Of a DNA stretch of 64,000 nucleotides, positions 23,401 to 38,400 are shown piece by piece. The translations under genes were made by a program, and so were the position numbers. Positions within the stretch are counted from its first letter, which is position 1. Every line of letters starts with the position of its first letter. The DNA is from Pectinophora gossypiella (Eukaryota; Arthropoda; Insecta; Lepidoptera; Gelechiidae). The notes beneath the pieces were generated by a model that was not told where the DNA came from, did no database searches, and was given only the letters and a program-made list of their open reading frames with translations. The stretch covers positions 13,764,678 to 13,828,677 of the forward strand of contig NC_065419.1 of assembly GCF_024362695.1 (NCBI RefSeq). The letters are read 5' to 3'.

Positions 23401-26400
23401 ACAATAATCAGTATCTAAAAGATTCGTTAAAAATCTCTTGCAGCGTATAGAATGATTTTTCAATTAAGTATTTTTTAACGACATTTTGAAGAGTATTTTG
23501 TCTATTACAGTTATGAATTTAGGTAATTTATTGTATATTCTAACGAACTTTTCGCCTCAATACGGTCCTGGCACAACCTGTGTGTGAAGACCTTTAGGCC
23601 AGGCGCGCACAACGAGTTTTTCGCCGCGCGGCAGAAAAGAGCAGCGGCATAAGGTCGCACTGTAATACTGCGCCGCTGCGGTGGCTCTGCCGTCAAGTGC
23701 GCGCAATACAATTTAAAACTGTTTGGCACATTATTACAGTGCGACATTATGCCGCTGCTTTTTTCTGCCGCGCGGCGAAAAACTCGGTAGTGCGCGCCTG
23801 ACCTTAGAGATGCAAAATAAAAAGTAAAACCGTACATCACATAAAGGCCAAATACCTCAAATTATTCGTATCGTAACCATATGCAAATGGTGAGGAAGGG
23901 TATCGGCATACAAAACAGTTATTGGCAAACCTACCGAAGGCTAATCGACTAAGGTTTCTTTTCCTAAGGTTTAATTGCTTTCTGTATAGCAACAGATATT
24001 TACGTGCGGTAAAATTACCATACCGTGGCAGCCCAGCCGAAAGAACGCATAGCATAAGCTCACGACTATAATCCAACAAGGGACTTTCCAGAATACCTTC
24101 ACCAAAAGCAATATATAAATAAGCGACTTAGTTGAGTTTATTAATATATAGATGGCGTTGTACAGCTTTAATGTGATAATTACCGATTTCCGCATTGCTC
24201 GGGTACATAATTATGACAAACCTACCCTATTCCCCTTATCCTTATTACCCTTATTATGTTATGTTGGTATCATTATATGTTTATTGCACCAGCCCGTGCT
24301 CCAATGCATAATCGCATTCGCCACCTAAATGGGCCTCAAACATAACTGGCGAGGAGTTTATGTGTATATATGTGGGAAACAGAAATAAAACGGGATATTT
24401 TAATTATCTTCCCTTATCCTCTAACCTTGACATGCCACCATAGACTAGCCTTTTTCATTTTTTAAATCCTCCATTCATACCATAAACAATCAAATCCTCA
24501 TTCATTATCCTTCCATAGTATTCTCACTTTCCTACATATATACACTGGTGTGTGTATACACCTCTACCTACCCCTCCGGGGATACAGGCGTGATGCTTTG
24601 CAATATTAAGCCCTCGTTTGTTGCAAGTGACAGACGCGTTGTCAAATTATTCTATCGAGATAAACTCAAGTGGAGTTGCAAGCAATTGAGGTAATTGCGG
24701 ACGAGGCGTCCTGTGGCCTGAATCCCTTCATGGGCGACTTCCTTCGCTCATTGATCACAGACTGGCCAGCATTGGTATATGCCCAGTTATGTGCCGTGAC
24801 CAAGCATGTTCCCACTTTGAGAACGTTCCAAATTCAATTTCAAAAATATCTTTATTCAGTAGGTAACATAGTTACACTTTGAATCGTCAATTTTAAAATA
24901 ACCAAGGTTTCATCCGCCTAAAACTACTGCAGCTTCTCACAATCTGTATAGCCGGGGACAAGAAGCTGCAAGAAAAACCTCGGCACAGGGCCCTAGACGT
25001 TCTTTAAAAAATAAACATAAAATTTGTTATACAATTGAGTAATTTAGCTTTCTAATATCAGTTCTCAGACAGTTAATCCCATGCATTCATATCCTCTAAA
25101 TAATCACTAACTTTACAATAACCTTTTTTGTAAAGTTTTTGTTTAACTACTATCTTATAACATTTGAAAGGCAAACTCTGAATGTCAATGGGAATCTTAT
25201 TGTAAAAACGTATACATGCCCCTTAAAAGATTTAGTAATCTTATGTAATCGACTGACTTGTAAAGCAAGTTTATTTTTATTCCGGGTATTAACAATGTGC
25301 CGATCGCTATTTTTTGCAAATAATCCTGTATGTATTTTTTACATATAATAAGTTTTCAAAGATAATTGTGATGCCAAAGTTAAAATACTAATTTCTTTAA
25401 ATTTATTTCTAAGTGACAGTTCCGACAGTAAAAATGCGCAAAGCTTATGTAAATAGAGCTTTATTACGTAACCTTTAGACAGATAAGACCAGAGTACAAG
25501 AAAGATTTTTTTTTAATATAATAGGCTCGTGTTAGACTACAATCTCACCTGATGGCCAATGATGATGTGGTCTAAGATGGATCACTCTTACTTAGCAAAT
25601 GCCTATTCTCGTTTTGTTAAACCGTTGAGACGTTCATTATGTAAAATTGACGATTCAAAGTGTAACTATGTTACCTATTCAATAAAGAAATCTTCTTCAC
25701 ATCTGTTCCTCGAATCAAAAAGACTGTTTTATCTATCACAGATACTTTTTAATCATTGAAGTTGTTACTTTTTTCTAGCTCTAATTTAATTTTGTAATTA
25801 AGTACCTAAAGTATTAGTGCATGTTGTGTCCACCTATAAGTGGCGAGGCGCTTAGTTTTTTATATGTATTAACTGCAAACTGTAACCATGTATCAGTGTA
25901 CTTGCCGTTGGTTGAATAAATAAATAAATAAGATATTTTTGAATTTTGAGCACCGTGGTGATGTATGCTGCATACCTCCGGTTGATTGAGGGGAGGCCTG
26001 TGCCCAGAAGTGGGACGTATATACGTAGGCTGTTTATGTTATGTTAACATAAACTCAGTGGGAGAGTAAGAAGACTTGCAGTCACTTTTGGTGTTATGTC
26101 GTAAGTTCAAATATCAATCTGGAACGCCTTACTTAGAATTGCAAACGTTTAGCTTACCATTTCAAACCCCAGACGTGTTAAAATGTAAAATAACATTACA
26201 TCACACTGCATAAGAAAGATTACGTCACAGACATACCTACCATATTTGTTGTATACATTGGTGCTAATTCCTGTAAACACCATCTAATTTTATTTTAGTT
26301 ATATCTTTCATTTTCTTATTCGCCGAAAAGGAAGGTGACGGGTAATCGACAAGCATAAAATTATGGAACACACGTCAATTTTAAGCACAAATCTAAAACA

Positions 26401-29400
26401 ACCATCTAAAATTGGCCAATAACCCGCCAGAATTATGTTGACAGCACACGTCAAACGGTGTGCATACCAGCGAGATACCTTTTCGATTCGCCCGGGTTAT
26501 TTATTAATTTACTCATTCTACCTAAAATTAAGAGCTGTCAATCATCCGCCCCTTTCCTTTTGGGCGGATAAGAAAATGACAGGTATAAATTAAAGTAAAA
26601 TTAGGAGGTGTCTGCAGGAATCGGGGCCATTATCCCCAGATAAACGGAAATAATCCTAAAGATACATATGACGGAAAGTGATGGATTGAACACGTGGAGA
26701 GATAAGGAGATATTATGTTAGGGGGTCATTGTGTTGGCTTACTTGGCAAGTCGCCCACTTTATATCTGTGTGCGGACGAGTTAACACTTATTATTATTTT
26801 TTGAAGTCTACTCGCCTGAATTGTTTCATGAGACTGGACCAGTTTACCCAGATTAGGCTAGTTTCCAACTAGTCAAATCAATTATTTTTTTACTAAACGT
26901 AAAAACACGAAATTACTATGGATCTGACGCGATAACATATCGGAATTATTACGTTTTTTTGTTTAAAATTCATAAATAAGTTAACGAAAAACGAAAATGT
27001 TTTTTGTTAGTTTTAGATCTCTTTATTTAGTAATCAGAATTTCATAATTTAGATTTTACCTTCTAAAATATTGTAATTTATCTTAAGTGCAGTTATCACT
27101 AAGGCATTGTCTTGACCATTATAGACGGCGATACGGTTCACCACCTATCACGTGGGTCTAACGGAAAGCTCGGTGAGGTGTGGGTGGGTACTTAGTTCAT
27201 CTTGCGATAGATATACCTCTGACTACCACAATTGAGGCACAGTCATGAGCAATATAATTTACCCATTTTAGGACTCTGTCGTACTAACATATTTGACATT
27301 TAGTGAGACTTACAGTTCAACTTGTCAAAAAAGTTATAGTGATATGGTACCAAAGTGTATACATATTAATGCTCGTGACTGTACAGGTGTAGCTTATGTT
27401 CACAACACTAGTTTTAAAGCCACGATTTTGTCGGTGTAGCATTCTCCATGCTACTTTTTAAGGAAAAATAAGAGCAGTAGTTTCTCTCTTACCTTCTGCG
27501 TCGCTTATGTTATGTGTTATATTGTAATGTATATTTTCCATGTGGGAAGGGATTAAATTATCGTTTCAAACTTCGTTCGGAGTAAACTAGCCTTCAAATC
27601 AAATCTACTTTATTGCACCTAATAACCTATTCCTAATTCCTTGGTCTCATGAAACCATTCATGCGAGCTAACTAAGAAAAAAGAACAAAAATTCATAAAT
27701 TAAACGGACAACGAGCCACGGGCGATGACTTTTTTTATTTATTTCTTTGACGTGACTTATTGTAGATTTGCCGCAAATGGTATTAACTACATGTCCGGAA
27801 CGCAGATCTTTAGAATACCAGCTGGAACTGCACAGCAACCGCGTCGCGCCGCGAATTATACAGGTGTTAGTGACATTGTAACTGAGGGAAATGATTCTTA
27901 CCATGATTCTGAGTTAATATCAACTGGAATTTCCTCTCGGAAAATTAATGAAAATCTTGGTGTTTTTTTTTCTGTTCTTTTCTTTTGCGCCGGAAAATTC
28001 CATTTGATAATTTGACATCAACTCAATCGTAGTCTGAATCACCGCTAAAAGTTTTCAGTACGATGTCACTAACACCCTGTATGTAGGGTAGGGCATATAT
28101 ATATACCTATATATAGTTTATTTATATGATAGTTTTTATAGTATTAGGGAATTTTTGAACTTTTAATATTTGCATGGTAATAATAATTAGCAGGATAAAG
28201 ATTCTGTAACACTGACGTATACCATGTTGTGACTCTGTAGCTGCCTATCCTAAGCGAATAAATGATTTCTGTAAATAGACGTGTCATATCGCTATTGGTC
28301 GAAGCCCTCGATATAAAACGCGCTGTGCGCGGCGCGGCTACCGTGCCGCGACTGCAGACATGCATACAAAAATGTAGTCTAGAATTTTATTGCGTCTATC
28401 TTCTTTTATAGAGAGTTATTGTGCAACTCGTCCCATTTATTTTCTGTGTGGAACTTTAAACCTTATCAACGTTGAGTACTGTCAGCAAGACAAGTGTTAA
28501 TATAAAATGTATTCCTTTAAACTGTTGTCTTCTTAAGATTTTTTTATCAACATTGTTTTGATTATATTAATATTATAAAATTTAAAGATTTAAAGATTTT
28601 CTGCGAAAATAGTTCATTGTTTCATTTTACCGACGTATGGACAAATTTTATCAAAGGTACAAGTGAATACAATAGATATTTATGGCTTTTGGTTACTTGC
28701 CGAAAACAAACAATGGCTGTGGCGCTTGCTTTTGAAGTAAATGATGCAGGTGGCCTATGAATAGAAAAATGAGACCGCAAAATATTTTTTTGATTTTTTG
28801 TTGTCCAGTGATGTTTTATAGACAATAAAGTAATAAAATTACTTTGTTGATCCTTCTCTTATCTTTGCACGTGCCGCTCTTGGAGAGGGAATATTACATA
28901 GATATGATTGATTTAAAAACAGGGTTAGTATGCTTTCTACTTCCCGACAGGAAAAGTGAAGTGCTACGTTATTCAGTGCCTGTGGAACATCTTCAAAAAT
29001 ATTACCGTTGCTTTGAATTTGGACTCCGATCCCTTTGTGAAATCTGTGACTCTGGCTTCGAATTTTGGACTTTGATTTGAATTTGATTACTGTGTGTTTA
29101 AATGGTGTAAACTCTGTGATGAAAATCTTTTTTAACTGTTTATTGCTTTATAATTATTACTTTTGTAATTTTTTATTATTATGTTCATTCAGTGACAAAT
29201 CGGTATGATTAAATAATTTGTAACAAACACATAGTTGTTTATTATTTCTATCCTTACACTTTTGCTTCTGATTGTACATTTTATCATGTCGATACTAACG
29301 TGGGCCGAGTTGCAGAATGAAATTTTTGTTTATTTTGATTTTCTGCAACTCGTCCCAAATGGGCCGTAGGCATATGGGACGAGTTGACGAATAACTCTTT

Positions 29401-32400
29401 ATAGAGGTCGTTGTAGCAAAGAGTTATGGCCATTTTTATGGATATTGTCTGGTGGTAAATTAATTATATCTTTTCATGTCTTATGACTTTGTCGTCTTCT
29501 ATAGTAGAATAAATAGAAAAATAGAAAATAACGTGCTCCAAGATATTTATTATGTGTATGAACACACTTAATTAAATTATGATTTCAATTTATTTGCGGA
29601 TGAAGGATAATAGGATTACGAAAGCAGTATATAAAGCGAAGGTTGGTGGTAGGGCTGGCAGAGGAAGACCTAGAAGGACGTACATTGACCAAATTGGAAA
29701 TGTCCTTAGAAAAGGTTCAGTAAGATCTACTCTGAACCGGCGTGCGTGTATGAAACGGTTGATGAATGTGGAGGAAGTAAGAGAGGAGCGTCAGGAATCA
29801 GGATCGAAGTAAATGGAATTCCATAGTCTCAGCTTCCCCCGATGGGAAATAGGCATAGACATAAATTATAATTTAAACTCTTCTTCTTCTTCTTCATACG
29901 AAGAACGAACTCTTCTTATCGTATGGGTTGTGAGGTGGAATACCAACCTCATCAACCCTGGTGTCAGAGTTATGATTGAGCCGCCAAAGGCCCCTAATCC
30001 GTCCCCCCCCCCCCCACCCCCTTAAGCTTTTAAATCGCATACTTATTACGTACTTAACGTTAACTATGTATAATTAAAGTTATGTAAAAGCTCGAAATAA
30101 AAAATACTGTGTCCGTAACAGAACGTTGACCATAATTTTCAAATTTTTCGGACATGTCTTATTTTGATATAATATTTGAATATGTTTATGCCTCAAAAAA
30201 AAACGAATTCTAATAGCATTTATAAGTGACAATTAAAATTTAAACTTTGCAAACTTTACATTCGATAAATCAGTAGCTAAACAATCCGAACCACATCAAA
30301 CCATAACCTGTTTAATAGAATATCGATATTGCAGACACCCGTAGTACACTTTTTAAAACCACTAGAGTGTCCATATTTTCGCAACATAACGGAGCAGTCC
30401 TGATTTAGCCTGCGAAAAGCGGCGGCAAAAATTCGAGTGATATTACTCGGCCAAGTTAAGTAGGACGATATTGCAAAGCACAACTGCCTGCATAGGACCA
30501 ATGGTATTTTGCAGAGTTATATATTTTTATAAACTATATACAAAGCTCCTCCTCCTCCCTCGAGCTGGCTTTTTCCTCGCGCAGCGTATTTCACTTGCAG
30601 TCCAGAGAGGCAACGCTGCAAGCATAATGGATTCGGGCGGGGCTCGCATTCCAGTTTTTTTATATACTTGTGTGTTTTGACGTATTTTAGTGTAGGTTTT
30701 TGGTTTGACTATGTTATATATTTTATTAACATTGTAACTCGTATGTAAATAATAATAATATATATTTTTTATCAACTTGTATTTTCTGCATATTGGGTTC
30801 TGCTACATGGAACCTGTTTATGTTTCAGAGCAAATTCGATTGCATATAGGCGTGCCTTGTAAAACTTCATATTTTCATATTGGGTACCGCGTGTATGATC
30901 TTACGAATAAATAAAATCTATCTACCTATTACTAGATGTAGCTTTTGTGTGGAATGAACAAGACAAATTTGTGTAGTATTTATAAAAGGTTATGCTTTTC
31001 GCCTCATTACGTCAAAATTTAGTCGAAGAAAGACTTTCACATAACTGAATGTTGTATTTGCGAACCACCATTTATGAAACAGTGAAATGCTCATTTCAAA
31101 TTAAGGAATACCTTTACTGTTAGTTAAAAAAAAAACCTCAATAAGTGAGTTTATCTAATTATATTTTTTTCTGGCTAAATGTTATTGTAAAAAGATTTAT
31201 TTTATTAAAGTGAATTAAATTGTGCATCCGCGTTTTTTACAACTTGTTGTATTTCTTTCTCAAATGGTTTACACTACTGTTCGAATGGAATCTCTGAGGA
31301 CTCTCATACCGTTCATTGAGCTGAAGATTCTGGAGATCAGCAGTTAAGTTGTCAGGTATCTAAATAGAAGTAGATAATCGTCGGTTATTGCAGAGACATC
31401 AAGTGCAGTGGATTGAAAAAAATATAGATCTTACATATCCACACTGTGTTTTTTTCAAATTAACATTTTGAACTAGATTTGTTAATAGTTATGCTTAAGT
31501 CATTTTGATCTGTCACTGTCATAATTTAACTCATAATTGCACCAGCCTTCTACAACATTTACTCCGCATTCAGGTTTTTAGTACTTTGACTGGATTCTTT
31601 GATGCAAACTCAAAGAAATATCAACTTTAATCTCTATCGAATAAAGGTAAATTTTACTAGCAGGTACATTTGAAAGAAACCAGCTTTCAATACAAGGCTT
31701 AGGTAACCAAGGTAAAACATTGACTTGAAGTAGTAATATGGTTTCAACTTTCAAAATTCCGTTGATATCTTGAAATTTAATTCACACAGCTTAATCTAAA
31801 ATTTTCCATTGGTCAGTAAAATTTAAGAGTTAAGCAAGCAGACCACTTAAAAAAACTTAAATTTACCAAAGTTCTCTTATTTATAGTTTCTAATAATACT
31901 TGATAGTAACTACCCAAACGATAGAAGATCCAAGTTCTGGCCTCAAAATAACTTGTCTCCAAAACGATTTATAGAAAACTGTTTTGTAGGAATTTATAAA
32001 ATTTGTACCCAGTAGGAATATGAGACTTATGCAAGAGATGATAGCAATAGTTTTCATATAATGGCAGAGGCACGTGGCGAACCAAGCCTGAGGTTGTGTT
32101 GGCTGATGCAATAGGACGAGAGGCTTGCGTGATGCTTGTTTATCCTTAGCATCGCAAGTGACCAAACCAGATGAAGACAGCAAAAGGATAAAAAAAAACA
32201 ACGTCCTGACGTAACATGATATAACGATCATTTTGCATTGTGAATCTTTTCATAAATATTCTCTGAAGGTAGTAGGTAAAGTATTATGTCAACTCCAAAA
32301 TGTTGACGCGCAAACCATGCGTATTATATTTGCATAGTTAAATAGCATTATATTATGACATGTTTGCATTTATGATTATAACCGATGGCTTATTCGAGAC

Positions 32401-35400
32401 ATTTATATGTCAATATTTTAAATATTTGTAAAAATATATTTTGGAGTTTATTTGATCACACTAAGTTTGGTTACCTTAGCAAATTAAAATGCAATATCGT
32501 CCTAAACGTCTGCAAGGTCGAATAGAACCAGATGGAACTAGATATAACTGATTTTGAACATGGTTATAATCCAGTTTGGCTTGGTTTTGCAAATAAACCC
32601 AGATAGCCCAATGCTGACTACTTATATACAACATAATTTATTTGATGCTTATTTACTGGTCAACTGGTTTATTAAAATGGTGAATTTAGATATGTCTGAA
32701 AAACAAAGGTTAATCATGCATCCATTTGGTGTACCGCCTGTGATGTGCATTGCCAGGATGAACTCTTATAACAGAATTCTTCAAAGTAATCCTGATTTTA
32801 TTAAAAATTCTATTACATATTTATATCTATGAAATCAACTAGTTGCAGAAAATAACCAGACGATCGTAAATATTTTCAATGATACAGCTGGTTTGAATAG
32901 AGCGATATATATTAAAGGTAAATTAAACACTAATTATGATGCAAGTCCAAACAATGGACCGGCACGTGTAGGAAACGTTAACTATCAACGAATACTGTGA
33001 ACTAATACGAATTAGGTAACGTATCTCTATTGTGGGCCTCCTTAGTGACAGTAGGTTGACGTAGGTGAGAATTGCACAGGACGTAAGTGGATTGTGACGA
33101 AATGACTACTATACTCTGTCAGGGTTATTTTATTATTGACCACCTTGTCATAGCTCAAGTCAAGCCAAGTAATGGAATCAGGACTAATCCGTAAGAGATC
33201 AAATAAGAAAATAACTGTACGCAACAGTGAAATAATGTAAGTTGTTGACTGCATAATACGAGAAGCATACACAAGTACCGGTTCCATGGTACGATTACGG
33301 AGCGCTCACTTTCAAGAGTTCAGGGGGATTAAAAGTCATATCGAAGCAATTCATCTAAAAAAAGCAATATTGCAATGTGTCATTTGCGCATATAAAAGTA
33401 AGTGCGCAATGCACACGAATGTCAAATAGCAATATTGATGTTTTAGGTGAACTGCTATGATGTGGCCTTTTTAACCCCCCAGTTTAAAATGTTATGATTG
33501 TATACCAACATATTTCATAATAAATTTAACATTATAAGAGCCTTTAGTTCTGTCTATCCATACTTAAATTCTTGTATGTTTGTACACCTGCTTCATACTT
33601 CACGTTTCAAATTAAGTCGTGTTTCGCCGATTCACTACAAGGATCAATACTTCATGTTATTTATTACGCGTCCGCGCAGCCATGAGCGGCGCATCAATGA
33701 AGTGATTACAAGGGATTTCCCTTCGTAAAGTATCCACTTGCGATAAACACAAATACATTTCAATTTGAATAGAACAATGAGTAATAATGATAGCTATTAC
33801 ACCTTATGTTAAAGTTATTTTTTGTAGAGTCATAAAGTAACCGGTGAAATTATATATGGTGCCATTAAAATTAAAATGCTAACTTTATTAGCTATTTCAA
33901 CGATCTATGCATGTGTCACTATATTGAAAGCTGCCCCTTATTTATTTTAGTAATAAAAAAGAGATAGAAAGTAATAATTAAATAAACTAGATACGCGTAA
34001 TAAAACTACAAACTGCAGTGTATATGAATACACTGCAGTTTGTAGTTTTATTTTAAGTAATAGTAGTAGTATTTTAAGTTATTTTATTTGAGTTAATAAG
34101 CTTTAAATAATTTTCAGTAAATAATCATCGTAATCATGTTTAAGTTATCTACAAGTAAGTATAAGTAAGTAGTCTACTTGCTCAAAGCACACGTCGAATC
34201 ATTTCTCATACAAGCTATATTATATTACCCATTTAATACTTATTATCATAATTATATATCAATGTCATTCGTAAAATCATTAGCAAATATAATGAAACCA
34301 CAAATATAACAAGGTTTCATAAATTAAACTCAACATCAAATAAAGCTACTCAAAAAATAAATAATGTCCACAATTAATTAAAATCAGCATGGTCACCCTA
34401 CAAATTCGCCAACGAACTCCGCAACAGAACTGGATTTGTTGAACTGTAATCTATTATTTTACGGCTTAAAATATCTTGCATGATTGAAAATATTACTTTA
34501 TTTAGATAGATGGTTTAACAAACCTTAATCTGAAACTGTAGTTTAGCATTTTAGTAATCTCATATAGTTTTTAGAAATCTTTAAAGTTAGAAATAATAAA
34601 TACAATCTACTTCGAAAGAGATATAAATACCTATTAGTAGGGCTCAATTGCGCAACGTGATAAAATTTTGTCATTTTATCGATCCTGAAGATTTCAGTAT
34701 TGTAGATGTACTCACATGTTTAATATTATAATGCAGGATGCTCTCGATGTAGGTGGGCAGCTGGTTGACGACGGTGAAGTATCCGAACACGGAGGCTCCG
34801 TGGGTGATGATGAGCGCCCACACCGGCGGGGACGACAGCATCTGTCGCCAGGGGACTGGCTGGTGCTGCGGGCAAGGAAGACATCACGGGTTAAAAAGGC
34901 CACATTGAAACAATTCATCTAAAAAACAATATTGCTATTTGCCATTTGCGCATTATAAAAAAGGAAGATTGCCTGGAATAGATTGCTACCTTAGCAATAA
35001 GGCCGCCTGATGTACTATCTAACTAATTACAATTGTTTATTTTCAATATTTATTTTAAGTGCAATAAAAGTTTTTGAATTGTATTGTATAAAAGTGCGCA
35101 ATGTCAAATAGCAATATTGATTATTCTTCTTACGATAGAAGATGGTGTCAGGGTTATTATTGAGCCGCGAAAGGCCCCTGACATGGCTCATGTAACGACT
35201 ACTCACTTACACCAGTAAGATAAAATACCCTTGAAAAGCCGTAGGTGCCCTGTTTATAACGAGTTGCTTGATCAGTTGTGCTTAAGTATTAAATCATTAA
35301 GGATAATAAATCATTCGCCATAGAGCGGATGTCTTGACTTAACATTCGAATTGCTTACGTGAAATTTTGGCTTACAAAATAAGTGTAGGATAAATCAAAT

Positions 35401-38400
35401 CAAATATACTTTATTGCACAGAACTAAAATTTCAACAATCAGACATAACACATGAATACAGTACAATTTGGGCGGCCTTATTGCCGTACACTCCGCCCCG
35501 CACCAATTCGTATCGGTACCAGGCTAGATTTACCTCACCCCCGCTGGGTCTCACTTTAGTAACTTTAGTCAAAAGTCTAAAGTTTCGATCCCAACTCAAA
35601 AAGTAACAAATTAAAAAAAAAAAAAAAATATTTTTTTTATTATTATTTATTATTTTTAATTTTTAAAATTGACAAATGTTTATAATGTGACTAATTATTA
35701 GGTACTTACTTAATTCCTTGATGCTCAATACTGACATTATTTGTAATATTGTACGTCCGACATGGAAATGCTGTTGAGACAATTTTATAATGTTTGACAC
35801 CTGCATGTATGTACCTACACAGCTTCTCAATAAATGTTTCTTGTTTGTTTCTTGTAAGTAGTTAAAGGGGAAGCAGTTTTATAGCTTAAGTGAGTTTTTC
35901 AGGTTATAAATAGGTTTTTTTTTCTTTTCTTTCTTTTTTTATATAGATAAATGTTTTTGTAATATTTTCCAGTACTTTATGTAAGTAGTTATTATTGTAT
36001 GTCACAACATGACTAAATGTGCTGAGCGCTATAAGCTTTACTTCCATCGATTTACCACATTTATGACAATAAATTTTCATTTCATTTAGTCTAAATCTTG
36101 CTCCACGATGGTATCCTAGTGAGTTAAGTAAGCCCTTTTAAGACTGGTAAGGGAACTGGTAGTCAAGCCTAAAGGTTTCATGTTCATAGAAGTCTGTTAC
36201 CTAATAATTATATAGAAAATAGGAAACTTTTATAGACTTACAAGTATACGGAACGGAAGTGTATAGGTGTGCCAGGAAGCAAACTTATAACATAATTATA
36301 ACTTCATGAACACATTCAAACAAAACGTAAACAGCCTATAGCCATATATCAAGTGGAATTTCCCATCACACAAGTATAGAATTGAAAATAGTTTAAAAAA
36401 ATCTAAAAAAAATCATGAATTTTGCGGATCACAATAAACACTATTTTATTTATTTTATTTTTATTTATTTTATTTTATGTTACTTATTTAATTTATTTTG
36501 TTATTTATTTATTTTATTTTTGATGACAACAAAATCACTTACTCCTTTGTTCCCGCTGTCTTGGGGCAGTGCTTTCATGAGGAAGTTGCGCTCGGTGTCG
36601 GAAATGCGCGGGTGCTGCGCAGGAGTGTCGTACACCACCGCGAACCACGCCACCGACCACATCACGCCGATTATACCTGCGGGGAAGACAGCGAGTTATG
36701 AACAGGTCCCTAAAACTAATAAAAATGAGAATTGTAAAGGTTCTCTTTGTGCATGCCAGAACAATATATCGTAGCATCACGCCTGTATCCCTAAAGGGAT
36801 AGGCAGAGGTGTATAGTATGTCATAGACCCACTCCTCGCCAGCTACTAATTTAAGAGCCACGCTCTTGTCGGTGTAGCATCCATGCTACTTTTTTAGGGA
36901 AAAATGAGACAGTGATTTCCCTCTTGCCTTCCGCCCCGCAGTACTCTGTCTGACGCGAGTGGGACGGCGCCCAGAGTAGTCTGCTTGCTATTAACCGGGC
37001 ACAAGTCCTAGAAACCACGTGCTATCAGCTATCTAAGGTTCATCAGCGCCCAAATACACCTAGCTACATCTAGGCTATGGCATTTGCTGTGCTGCAGCCG
37101 TTTCGGTATTATTTATAATTCTATTGTTAATTACTGTGGGTGCCCCACTGGGCGCAGTGCATTCGCCGTAGTATTCGAGTTACGACTAGTGACTTTTGTG
37201 AACCTTCTTCTTGCTGTGTACTCGTGCAAAAATAAACTTTATGTTGAGTGTCGTATCGGACTGAATTGTTTAATTCACTGCGCACGGTAGGGCACCCACA
37301 TTAGTAACTACTTAACAATTTGTGTGTGTGGTCAGGGCTGTGTTTTAGGCTACCGGCGGGGTCACAGGTGGTGGATAGTGAGGGGCCTGTAGATATAGAG
37401 GTCGGCTGCGAATTAAATAAGCAGTCCCCAATCAGCGGAGGAGACGGACTCCTGAGATTGGTTTGCAACTGTCTAGGAGAAGGAAAACTCCGAAATGAAA
37501 CCCGGAGTTGGGATCTCCGTTAGGCGCGAGTAGGGTCCAAGCTGGATTCCTGCAACCGACTTGGCTCCACACGTATTGGTTTTCCTTGGAAACCCCCCCC
37601 CCCCCCACACACCCATAAGGGTTACAGGCGTGAGTTTATGTATGTGCATGTAGTGAAGCTAGTTATCAACTCACCAGTAAAGTAGAAGGCAGATTCCCAA
37701 CCGAAGTGTGCTATGAGGAACCCGCATATCGGCATCGTCATGGCCGCGCCTAAGGAAGAGGCTGCAACAAGCATACACCAACATTAAGGCAGAAGCAGAG
37801 AATAAGGAATAACACTACATATAGAACGGCAACTCTCCGCTCTCCACCAGCGGCTGAGCTAGGTTTACCTCACCCCCTCGGTCTTACTTTAGTCTTCAAT
37901 GGGCGTCAGACGTTACACACACAGTTGCGTGTTTAGTGTCTGTAAAACGAGGTTTTTGTATGAAGTGTCCGGGGCGAGGCAGAAGCCCACGACTCCCATC
38001 TGGGGTAGTCAGAGGCACATCCATCGCAAGATGAACTAAGCACCCGCACCTCACCGAGCTTTCTGTTAGACTGACTGTCGCGGACGCCGCGCTAGAGCGA
38101 CACGGCGCCGCTTGAAAGGGACGGAGCAGTACTATTAGGGCGAGACGGCACTAGTATTAGAGTAGGATAGCAAATGTAGATAGCACGTACTCACTAGCTA
38201 GTTGCGAACTCAAAAATAGTACTTAAGGTGGGCGATCGCGCCGAATAAAAACGCTTGGAATTCAAAACGAGTTTTTCCATTTATCCAAGATCTCGATCCT
38301 GAACATACAACCTCTGAGTACCCCAATTGGGATATAGTCGTGAACCAATTAAACTATTATATACCTATAATAAAGACTAACAATGTGAGCACATGTTAAC

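Noticed and set aside
34712..34922. Overlapping 68-codon ORFs on both strands
   Set aside because: They are off-frame shadows of the SLC17 exon 34716-34865; the true frame is set by splice phase and family motifs.
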